Below, piece by piece: positions 1 to 5,063 of a stretch of 7,040 nucleotides of DNA. A program made the translations under genes and the position numbers. The stretch covers positions 1 through 7,040 of the forward strand of contig CALFNJ010000301.1 of the NCBI GenBank assembly GCA_937902865.1, in the 5' to 3' direction. The stretch is from an uncultured Opitutaceae bacterium. Lineage in GTDB: Bacteria; Verrucomicrobiota; Verrucomicrobiia; Opitutales; Opitutaceae. The number at the start of each line of letters is the position of its first letter. Position 1 is the stretch's first letter. The notes below the pieces were generated by a model. It was given only the letters and a program-made list of their open reading frames with translations, searched no databases and was not told the DNA's origin.

Positions 1-47
1 CCAAAATGCACCGGGTCGAAACTCCCGCCGAGAAAACCGATTTTCAC
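1..47 (-). CDS. nadD: Nicotinate-nucleotide adenylyltransferase, N-terminal fragment
   Basis: Only the first 15 codons plus two bases are present; the gene runs off the left edge. NadD adenylylates nicotinate mononucleotide to nicotinate adenine dinucleotide in cytosolic NAD synthesis. Read on the minus strand from the GTG at 47-45 the product begins (M)KIGFLGGSFDPVHFG. This is the hallmark NadD start: a first beta strand followed by GGSFDPVHxGH, the nucleotidyltransferase phosphate-binding motif whose final His lies just outside the window. GTG was chosen because it places Lys-Ile-Gly at the family's usual N-terminus. The frame stays open upstream to a stop at 105-107, but that extension looks unlike the family. 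No clear Shine-Dalgarno precedes the start. The motif is seen directly; the name follows from the family. The related CoaD and other HxGH transferases are less likely, since GGSFDPVH is closest to NadD. Confidence 0.85.
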   Translation of the reverse strand, partial: MKIGFLGGSFDPVHF

Positions 48-99
48 AAGCTGTGCACCGTGCCGAACCGCCCCAAGCCCAGCAAGGTTCAATTCATTC

Positions 100-113
100 A
101 AGACCTAAGACCT
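100..113. repeat. Two tandem copies of a 7-nt unit upstream of nadD
   Basis: AAGACCT occurs twice head to tail (100-106 and 107-113) in the non-coding stretch upstream of nadD. This 48-249 stretch holds no convincing gene: short open frames exist but show no family resemblance. The tandem copy is short and may be chance or a remnant of slippage. Confidence 0.35.
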
Positions 114-163
114 AGTTTCACACCGAAGGCATGGAGACTATGAAGAAATTCCATCGGATTGGG

Positions 164-188
164 CTCTGTGTTCTCCGCGTCCTCTGCG
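164..188. repeat. Intergenic 9-nt-period CTCTG(T/C)G repeat
   Basis: Three units of a 9-nt period lie in a row: CTCTGTGTT, CTCCGCGTC, then CTCTGCG. The minus strand reads as the purine-rich CGCAGAG-type series. I recall very similar blocks scattered between genes in many GC-rich bacterial genomes; that is recollection, not a search. The repeat sits between nadD and tRNA-Leu, and no coding function is apparent. Confidence 0.6.
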
Positions 189-205
189 TGAGACATTCCG
201 AAACA

Positions 206-234
206 TTGACCCTTGCGGCCGTGCGCCTGAAAGT
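206..234 (+). promoter_or_regulatory. Possible sigma-70-type promoter for tRNA-Leu
   Basis: TTGACC at 206-211 matches five of six bases of the -35 consensus. With a 17-base spacer, the hexamer at 229-234 (GAAAGT) is only a weak -10 match. Transcription would begin near 241, about nine bases before the mature tRNA 5' end, a plausible leader for a tRNA. The good -35 and the position support it; the poor -10 keeps confidence low. Confidence 0.35.
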
Positions 235-249
235 CCGCGCCATCACTGC

Positions 250-332
250 GCCCGGGTGGCGGAATGGTAGACGCTGGGGACTTAAAATCCCCTTTCCGTA
301 AGGAAGTGCGGGTTCGAGCCCCGCCCCGGGCA
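250..332 (+). tRNA. tRNA-Leu (anticodon UAA)
   Basis: This is a complete 83-nt class II tRNA decoding UUA (and UUG by wobble). The acceptor stem pairs GCCCGGG (250-256) with CCCGGGC (325-331), with discriminator A at 332. The anticodon stem is GGGGA (276-280) with TCCCC (288-292) around the 7-nt loop CTTAAAA, which puts TAA at 283-285. A long variable arm (about 293-307) forms the small TTCC/GGAA hairpin typical of leucine tRNAs. The T stem is GCGGG (308-312) with CCCGC (320-324) and the loop is TTCGAGC. CCA is not encoded, so it would be added after transcription. Short open frames overlapping this gene on both strands are artefacts. Confidence 0.97.
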
Positions 333-339
333 TTGAAGA

Positions 340-373
340 GTCACCAGGAAACGGGAGAACGGAGCCTGGTGAC
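340..373. terminator. 9-bp stem-loop between tRNA-Leu and lysR, possible terminator
   Basis: GTCACCAGG (340-348) and CCTGGTGAC (365-373) form a perfect 9-bp inverted repeat with a 16-nt purine-rich loop. It starts eight bases after the tRNA and lies between two convergent transcripts (tRNA plus, lysR minus), a natural place for a bidirectional terminator. Neither strand has a proper U-tract after the stem, so a classical rho-independent terminator is doubtful. It could instead be a 3' processing or stabilising hairpin or part of a dispersed repeat. Confidence 0.4.
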
Positions 374-420
374 AGGAGAAGCAAACCGGCGCTCACGTTC
401 ACCTTCTCTCAAGGCCATCA

Positions 421-473
421 TCTCCCCCTCCCCTGCCCCTATCTCCAGTCTCCTGATTCCCCTTCTGATTTCC
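421..473. repeat. Pyrimidine-rich low-complexity tract at the lysR 3' end
   Basis: The plus strand is almost purely C and T for about 53 bases. On the minus strand it reads as purine-rich, loosely heptameric blocks such as CAGGAGA and CTGGAGA. Similar purine blocks recur at 346-380 (CAGGAAACGGGAGAACGGAG, CAGGAGAAG), so 340-473 may be one degenerate repeat region. It immediately follows the lysR stop codon. No gene is supported in 333-473. Confidence 0.45.
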
Positions 474-1403
474 CTACGCTGACACCACCGCGGGTTCCGG
501 CAGGAGCGTCTCCGTCACGTTCTGACACAGGCCCACGAAGGTTTCCTCGGCGAGCGCGAGGCGGCGGCCCTTGAGATGGGCCACGCCCCATTTGCGTCGC
601 AACTTCCGGGTGCCCAGTGGGAGCGAGACGAGCGAACCGTTTTCCAGTTCGGCGCGCACGACCCACGGAGCGAGCACGCCGGCGCCGAGGCCGACTTTCA
701 CCAGCTCCTTGATCGCCTCCATGCTGCCGAGCTCGATCACGTTGCTGAGGATGATCTTCTCCTCGCGGAAATAATCGCTCACGAGGCGGAAGGTATAGCT
801 CGCCTTGTTGTAAAGCACGAGGGTCTCCGCGCTGATCGCCTCGCGGGTGAGGCGGGCGGCGCGCACCCAGGGATGCAGCGGAGCGACGGTGAAGCGCAGC
901 TCGTCCTGAAACAGCGGGATGAACGTCAGGTCCGCCGTGCCCGGCGGCTCCAGCATGATCGCCAAATCGATATGATTGCCGCGCAGCAGCTCGCACTGGT
1001 GCAGGTGATCGCCCGGCTCGATCTTGATCACGCATTTTGGGAAGCTCTGTTTGAACTCCCGCAACACCGTCGGCAGAATGTACTGGCACGTCGTCGTGCT
1101 CGCCCCGAGGCGCAGGCGTCCGTGGCCCCACTTCGTCAGCGTGTCGAGGCCCGTGCGCGCGAGCTCCATCTCGCGCAGGATTTTTTCCGCGTGCCGGAGA
1201 AACTGCTCCCCCGCCTGCGTGAGCAGCACGCGCTTTCCCGTGCGATCGACCAGACGCGCGCCGACGTCCTCCTCCAGCGCCTTGATCGCGTGGCTGATCG
1301 CCGACTGCGTGAGGAACAAGTCCTTGGCCGCAAACGTGAAGCTGCCCCGCCGCGCGAGGGCGGCGAAGGCGAGCAGCTGCCGACTATCGAGAATGGACTT
1401 CAT
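474..1403 (-). CDS. LysR-family transcriptional regulator
   Basis: The 309-residue protein has the normal LysR length. Residues about 7-66 form the winged helix-turn-helix: the region with SFTFAAKDLFLTQSAISHAI is the recognition part, followed by LEEDVGARLVDRTGKRVLLT and the linker helix. Residues about 95-300 form the type 2 periplasmic-binding-like effector domain (RLRLGASTTTCQYILP starts it). It is divergent from the anion-binding protein gene, the classic LysR arrangement in which the regulator controls its neighbour and itself. By context it probably regulates the nitrogen genes to its right, in the manner of NtcB or CbbR/CysB relatives; the effector cannot be read from sequence. The ATG at 1403-1401 gives the standard LysR N-terminus. 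No Shine-Dalgarno is visible. The family call is firm; the nitrogen role is inference. Confidence 0.93.
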   Translation of the reverse strand: MKSILDSRQLLAFAALARRGSFTFAAKDLFLTQSAISHAIKALEEDVGARLVDRTGKRVLLTQAGEQFLRHAEKILREMELARTGLDTLTKWGHGRLRLGASTTTCQYILPTVLREFKQSFPKCVIKIEPGDHLHQCELLRGNHIDLAIMLEPPGTADLTFIPLFQDELRFTVAPLHPWVRAARLTREAISAETLVLYNKASYTFRLVSDYFREEKIILSNVIELGSMEAIKELVKVGLGAGVLAPWVVRAELENGSLVSLPLGTRKLRRKWGVAHLKGRRLALAEETFVGLCQNVTETLLPEPAVVSA

Positions 1404-1442
1404 GGATGACGCCGGCTCATCGCCGGGATGAATCGTTTCATC
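1399..1442. promoter_or_regulatory. Candidate operator: alternating GATGA/TCATC half-sites
   Basis: In 44 bases the motif TTCAT/GATGA occurs in alternating orientation: TTCAT 1399-1403 (overlapping the lysR start codon), GATGA 1405-1409, TCATC 1417-1421, GATGA 1427-1431 and TCATC 1438-1442. The last pair forms the perfect inverted repeat GATGAA-TCGT-TTCATC (1427-1442). From 1405 onward the centres are about 10 to 12 bases apart, near one helical turn, as expected for a tetrameric LysR protein bound along one face. The half-sites are seen directly; binding by the adjacent LysR protein is inference. The strict T-N11-A LysR pattern is not exactly met. Confidence 0.5.
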
Positions 1443-1458
1443 AGCAGTAATTGCGCCA
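1443..1458 (-). promoter_or_regulatory. Sigma-54-like -24/-12 element upstream of lysR
   Basis: On the minus strand TGGCGCAATTACTGCT has GG and GC at the spacing needed for sigma-54 and matches TGGCACG-N4-TTGCW at nine of twelve defined bases. The predicted start is near 1432, giving a leader of about 29 bases before the lysR ATG. It lies between the half-site cluster and the divergent plus-strand element. No enhancer-binding protein is encoded in the window. Confidence 0.35.
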
Positions 1459-1469
1459 GCCCGCTTTCA

Positions 1470-1485
1470 TGGCACGCCGGCGGCT
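1470..1485 (+). promoter_or_regulatory. Sigma-54-like -24/-12 element upstream of the NasS/NrtA-like gene
   Basis: TGGCACGCCGGCGGCT carries the complete -24 block TGGCACG and the invariant GC of the -12 block at the correct spacing, matching ten of twelve defined consensus bases (TT is replaced by CG). The predicted start is near 1496, thirteen bases before the ATG at 1509. This favours the start at 1509 over the upstream ATG at 1428. The GATGAA/TTCATC palindrome would be centred about 61 bases upstream, where LysR proteins usually bind. No good sigma-70 pair was found here. Confidence 0.45.
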
Positions 1486-1508
1486 ATTCCCGGGGCATCG
1501 TCGCGCTC

Positions 1509-2624
1509 ATGGATCCACTCCGCCGCTCTGCTCCGCCCGCCGCCGCTCCCGCTCCGGTCCGCCCTCGGCCGCTGCGGCTGGGCTTCGTGCCGCTGACGGA
1601 TGCCGCGCCGCTGATCGTCGCGCAGGAGCTGGGCTGCTTCGCCCGGCGCGGGCTGTCCGTCCAGCTCAGTCGCGAGGTCGGCTGGGCCACGATCCGCGAA
1701 AAAATCATCTACCGCGAACTCGACGCCGCTCATGCGCCCGCGCCCATGCTCTGGGCCACGCACTTTGGGATCGGCTGCCCGCCCAGTGAAGTGCTCACCG
1801 CGCTGGTCCTCAATCGTCACGGCAACGCGCTCACGCTTTCGCATCGGCTCCGCCCGGCGGACGTCGCTGACGCCGCTTCGTTCCAGGCCCTGATCCGCTC
1901 CCGACACGGCGAAAATCGCTTCACCTTCGGCGCGGTCTTTCCGTTCTCCTCTCATTATCTGTTCCTGCGTCGCTGGCTGACCGCCAAAGGCATTCATCCC
2001 GACCGCGACGTCCGCATCGTCATCGTGCCGCCCGCGCAGATGTTCCGCAACCTCGCGGCCGGCACGCTCGACGGCTACTGCGTCGGCGAACCCTGGAATT
2101 CCCTCGCCGTGCGCGAGGGCGCCGGCTGGTGCCCCGCGTGGAGCGCCGCCCAGGCGCCGGGTCATCTCGAAAAAATCCTGATGGTCACGCGCCGTTTCGC
2201 GGAAAAGCGCGCGGCCGAGCATGAGGCGCTCGTCGCGGCCATCGCCGAAGCCTGCGCCTGGTGCGACGAGCCGCTGCACCGCGAACCGCTCGCGACGCTG
2301 CTCTCCGGTCCGCGCTATCTCAATCTCCCGGCCCGCGTGATCGCACCCGCGCTGCTCGGCCGCTTCAACAGCGGTCACGGGCGGACGGAAGCCATTCCGG
2401 ATTTCCATGTTTTCCAGCGGGGCAACGCCAACGTGCCTGCAGTCGACCACGCGCGCGCCTTGCAGCGCGATCTCGTCGCGGCCGGTCTGCTCGAGCCTCC
2501 GCCCGCCCATCTGCCCGCGCTGTTGTTTCGCGAGGATCTCCATCGTCGGGCCGTCGGCGGACATCCTCCGCCGCTCGCTCCGCCGGCCTCGCCGCTGTCC
2601 GCCGCCACCGTGCTGACCGGCTGA
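1509..2624 (+). CDS. NrtA/CmpA/NasS-type nitrate- or nitrite-binding protein without signal peptide
   Basis: The 371-residue protein belongs to the NrtA/CmpA/NasS branch of periplasmic-binding-like folds, which bind nitrate, nitrite or bicarbonate. The domain starts with LRLGFVPLTDAAPLIVAQE at about residues 28-46, and the family signature GYCVGEPWN ends at residue 197 (E194-P-W-N197). A C-terminal block with FHVFQRGNANVP resembles the end of NasS proteins. The N-terminus is proline/alanine-rich without a hydrophobic core or lipobox, so the protein should be cytoplasmic. That fits a sensor such as NasS better than a transporter subunit. An in-frame ATG at 1428 would add 27 residues, still no signal peptide, and overlaps the putative operator, so 1509 is preferred. 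No ABC permease, ATPase or NasT partner is in the window. It is divergent from lysR and 74 bases upstream of the porin gene. Confidence 0.82.
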   Translation: MDPLRRSAPPAAAPAPVRPRPLRLGFVPLTDAAPLIVAQELGCFARRGLSVQLSREVGWATIREKIIYRELDAAHAPAPMLWATHFGIGCPPSEVLTALVLNRHGNALTLSHRLRPADVADAASFQALIRSRHGENRFTFGAVFPFSSHYLFLRRWLTAKGIHPDRDVRIVIVPPAQMFRNLAAGTLDGYCVGEPWNSLAVREGAGWCPAWSAAQAPGHLEKILMVTRRFAEKRAAEHEALVAAIAEACAWCDEPLHREPLATLLSGPRYLNLPARVIAPALLGRFNSGHGRTEAIPDFHVFQRGNANVPAVDHARALQRDLVAAGLLEPPPAHLPALLFREDLHRRAVGGHPPPLAPPASPLSAATVLTG

Positions 2625-2698
2625 CCACCGGATCCGGTTCCGCTCCGTGCTTCGGCGTCCTCCCGCGCCGCCGGGGTTTCCCTTGCCCAACTTTCACC

Positions 2699-3955
2699 AT
2701 GCACCACCGACCACTCCATCTCCTCCTCCTCTTCATCGCTCGTCGCGGAACATGTTTGTTCGCGGCCTTCGTTCTCGCCGGCGTGACCGGCGTTTCGGCC
2801 GCGGCCGCCGATGCCATCGTTCCGCCTCCGCCGTTCGCCGCCGGCAAACTCAGCGTGCAGAGTCGGCTGCGCTGGGAATACGCCGATCAGGACAATCTCC
2901 GTGACGCCAATGCGTTCACGCTGCGTACGCGTCTCGGTTTCACGACCGCCCCCTTCGATGGCTGGCAGGCGATGGTCGAGGGCGAGAACACCTCCATTCT
3001 CGGACCGTCGGAAAATTACAACGCCGCCGGCACGAATCCCGGCGGCGCCGGGCGCACCGTCATCGCCGATCCGCCGGGCACCGACGTCAACCAGGCGTGG
3101 CTGAGCTACACCGCCCTCGACGCGACGCTCAAGGGCGGGCGCCAGCGGCTCGTGCTCGATAACGCCCGCTTCGTCGGCGATTCGGGCTGGCGGCAGAACA
3201 TGCAGACCTTCGACGCCGCGACGCTCACCGCCAAGCCGCTCAAAAATGTCTCGGTCTTCTACGGCTACGTCTGGCGCGTCAGCCGCGTCTACGGCGACAA
3301 ACCCGCCCAGCCCGATTTCAATTCGCGCTCTCATCTGGTCAACGTGAGCTACACGGGCTGGGCCGCCGGCAAGCTCACGGCTTACGCCTACCTGCTCGAT
3401 TTCAGCAATTCCGCCGCCAACTCGTCGGCGACCTACGGAGCGAACTTCGCCGGCGCCGCGCCCGTGACCCGGGACGTGAAGCTCACCTACCGCGCCGAAT
3501 ACGCCACGCAGCGCGACGCCGGCAATAATCCCGTCCGCTACTCCGCCGACTATGGCGACGCCGAGCTCGGCGTCGCGTTTGCGGCCTGGGATTTCGGCGT
3601 CGGCTACGAGGTGCTCGGCAGCGACGGCGGTCGCAAGGGTTTCGCCACGCCGCTTGCCACGCTGCACGCGTTCAACGGGTGGGCCGACCTGTTTCTCGCC
3701 ACGCCGGCACGCGGACTGCGCGACGCTTCCGCCTCCGTCGGCTTCGGCGCGGCGAGCGCGTTTCCCGCCCGGCTGGTCTATCACGAATTCCGCTCCGACC
3801 GCGGCGATCTCGACTATGGCCGCGAATGGGACGCGCAGCTCTCCCACAAGTTCGGACGCTACTGGACCATCCTGGCCAAGGTGGCGCGCTACGACGGCAA
3901 ACCGCCGTTCTTCGATACGGACCGGCTGTGGCTGCAGACCGAATTTTCCTTCTGA
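2699..3955 (+). CDS. Outer-membrane beta-barrel protein, alginate-export/porin type
   Basis: The 418-residue precursor starts with a signal peptide: basic residues, then the hydrophobic stretch LFAAFVLAGVTGVSAAAADA with likely cleavage around residues 35-40. The mature part has alternating polar/aromatic strands throughout: SVQSRLRWEYADQ, LRTRLGFTTAPFDGW, KNVSVFYGYVWRV, KLTYRAEYATQ. It ends in LWLQTEFSF with a C-terminal Phe, the outer-membrane sorting signal. QAWLSYTALDATLKGGRQRL and the following FVGDSGWRQNMQTFDAATL resemble the alginate-export porin family. The frame stays open upstream to 2261 inside the preceding gene, but ATG 2699 precedes the signal peptide directly. Its place between an anion sensor and a nitrite channel suggests an anion pore for nitrate/nitrite rather than alginate; the substrate is inference. 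No Shine-Dalgarno is seen (TTTCACC before ATG). Confidence 0.85.
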   Translation: MHHRPLHLLLLFIARRGTCLFAAFVLAGVTGVSAAAADAIVPPPPFAAGKLSVQSRLRWEYADQDNLRDANAFTLRTRLGFTTAPFDGWQAMVEGENTSILGPSENYNAAGTNPGGAGRTVIADPPGTDVNQAWLSYTALDATLKGGRQRLVLDNARFVGDSGWRQNMQTFDAATLTAKPLKNVSVFYGYVWRVSRVYGDKPAQPDFNSRSHLVNVSYTGWAAGKLTAYAYLLDFSNSAANSSATYGANFAGAAPVTRDVKLTYRAEYATQRDAGNNPVRYSADYGDAELGVAFAAWDFGVGYEVLGSDGGRKGFATPLATLHAFNGWADLFLATPARGLRDASASVGFGAASAFPARLVYHEFRSDRGDLDYGREWDAQLSHKFGRYWTILAKVARYDGKPPFFDTDRLWLQTEFSF

Positions 3956-4033
3956 GCCCGGCGCCGTCCATGAACGCACCGCATCGAAACGATTAAAATA
4001 TTGCGCCCGTCTTCGCGCCGGCAGCGCCGGAGC

Positions 4034-4049
4034 TGGTACGGCGCACGCT
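4034..4049 (+). promoter_or_regulatory. Sigma-54-like -24/-12 element upstream of nirC
   Basis: TGGTACGGCGCACGCT has GG at 4035-4036 and GC at 4047-4048, the spacing sigma-54 requires, and matches nine of twelve defined consensus bases. The predicted start is near 4060, sixteen bases before the ATG. It shares TGGYACG-N6-GCTA with the element at 1470, at nearly the same distance from its start codon (42 versus 39 bases). A competing weak sigma-70-like hexamer TAAAAT lies at 3994-3999, and a small hairpin CCGGC-AGC-GCCGG at 4018-4030. The rest of the 120-base gap is unremarkable. Confidence 0.4.
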
Positions 4050-4075
4050 AAAACCATCGCAGAAAATTTCTCACC

Positions 4076-4921
4076 ATGGACTACATCAAACCGCTCGACG
4101 TCGTCAGAAACATGATCGCCACGGGCACCGCCAAGGCGGGGCTCTCGACCAAGGACTTGCTCATCCGCGGATTTCTTTCCGGCGCGCTGCTGGGTTTCGC
4201 CACCAGCCTCGCGCTCACCGCCACGCTGCAGACGAACGTGCCGCTGGTCGGCGCTCTCGTCTTTCCCGCCGGCTTCGTCATGATCGTGCTGCTCGGCCTC
4301 GAGCTCGTCACCGGCAGCTTCGCGCTCGTGCCGCTCGCCGGCGTGACCGGCCAGCGCTCGCCCGCCCAGGTCGCCGCCAATCTCGGCTGGGTGTTTTTCG
4401 GCAACCTCCTCGGCAGCGTCGTCTATGGCCTCCTGCTCTACGTCGCCCTCACCAGCATGGGGACCGAGGCGCCCGCCGGCGTCGCCGCCAAGCTCGTGGC
4501 GCTCGCCGAAGCCAAGACCAACGCCTACGCCGCCCACGGCACGGCCGGCCTGATCACGGTTTTCGTGAAGGCGGTCCTCTGCAACTGGATGGTCTGCCTC
4601 GGCGTGGTCATGGCCATGACTTCCCATTCCACCGTCGGAAAGATCGTCGCGATGTGGCTGCCGGTCGTCATGTTCTTCGCGCAGGGTTTCGAGCATTCCG
4701 TGGTCAACATGTTCGTCATTCCCACGGGCATGATGATGGGCGCCAAGGTCAGCGTGGCCGACTGGTGGCTGTGGAATCAGCTGCCGGTCACAGCCGGCAA
4801 CATCGTCGGCGGCCTCCTGTTCACCGGCCTGTTCCTCTACTGGACCTATCCTTCGGGCAAGGAGGCACCCGTCGCACCGGCCGCCATCGCTCCGCCTGCC
4901 GCCGCGCCGGCGCGCGCCTGA
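4076..4921 (+). CDS. nirC: Formate/nitrite transporter (FNT) family channel, NirC-like
   Basis: The 281-residue integral membrane protein is a pentameric FNT-type channel passing nitrite or related small anions across the inner membrane. Six hydrophobic segments are visible: about residues 32-52, 58-80, 105-130, 160-182, 187-215 and 238-262. Family signatures are GLELVTG with Glu at residue 76, CNWMVC at 169-174, and GFEHSVVNMF with the central pore His at 207. The short C-terminal tail (about residues 264-281) is alanine/proline-rich and probably disordered. The ATG at 4076 gives a normal cytoplasmic N-terminal helix. Placement before nirA makes nitrite the likeliest substrate over formate. 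It has its own candidate promoter and is probably transcribed together with nirA, 142 bases downstream. The large open frame on the opposite strand is a codon-bias shadow. Confidence 0.94.
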   Translation: MDYIKPLDVVRNMIATGTAKAGLSTKDLLIRGFLSGALLGFATSLALTATLQTNVPLVGALVFPAGFVMIVLLGLELVTGSFALVPLAGVTGQRSPAQVAANLGWVFFGNLLGSVVYGLLLYVALTSMGTEAPAGVAAKLVALAEAKTNAYAAHGTAGLITVFVKAVLCNWMVCLGVVMAMTSHSTVGKIVAMWLPVVMFFAQGFEHSVVNMFVIPTGMMMGAKVSVADWWLWNQLPVTAGNIVGGLLFTGLFLYWTYPSGKEAPVAPAAIAPPAAAPARA

Positions 4922-4980
4922 TCCGGCGCGCTCAAGCCACGCCCAACCGGTTACGCGAAAAGCGAGCAGGCTCGAAGGTC

Positions 4981-5001
4981 GGGCGGGTCTCAGACCCGCC
5001 C
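4981..5001. repeat. REP-like 9-bp GC-rich hairpin between nirC and nirA
   Basis: GGGCGGGTC (4981-4989), loop TCA, then GACCCGCCC (4993-5001) form a perfect 9-bp stem. Flanks AAGGTC and CCACGTC extend the look of a dispersed repetitive extragenic palindrome. I recall GGCGGGTCT/AGACCCGCC palindromes between genes in GC-rich Planctomycetes and Verrucomicrobia, which is memory rather than a search. There is no T-run after the stem, so it is not a strong intrinsic terminator. It could stabilise or partly attenuate the nirC-nirA message. The rest of 4922-5063 shows no gene or convincing promoter. Confidence 0.6.
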
Positions 5002-5063
5002 CACGTCGCGAGCTCTACCGCCCTGCGTGACCTCACCTGACTCTCATCGCCACCGCACCTCCG

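Noticed and set aside
118..482. Short open frames on both strands over the tRNA region
   Set aside because: They overlap the complete tRNA-Leu and neighbouring repeats and show no protein-family features.
989..1008. GCACTGGTGC palindrome resembling an NtrC site
   Set aside because: It lies inside lysR coding sequence, and its half-site spacing does not fit the NtrC consensus.
2627..2638. 12-base palindrome ACCGGATCCGGT after the NasS-like gene stop
   Set aside because: Too short and without a loop or T-run to be a terminator; a palindrome of this size is not surprising in GC-rich DNA.
2672..2687. Third sigma-54-like match upstream of the porin gene (CGGGGTTTCCCTTGCC)
   Set aside because: It keeps GG and TTGC at correct spacing but matches little else of the -24 block, and would start transcription one base before the ATG; too weak to call.
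1467..2690. 407-residue minus-strand open frame opposite the NasS-like gene
   Set aside because: Low-complexity Arg/Gly/Glu composition and no domain resemblance; the plus-strand protein has clear family motifs.
2375..4696. 773-residue open frame on the minus strand across the porin and nirC
   Set aside because: It is antisense to two well-supported genes and rich in Arg, Gly, Glu and Ala; high third-position GC creates long stop-free shadows. It shows no recognisable domain.
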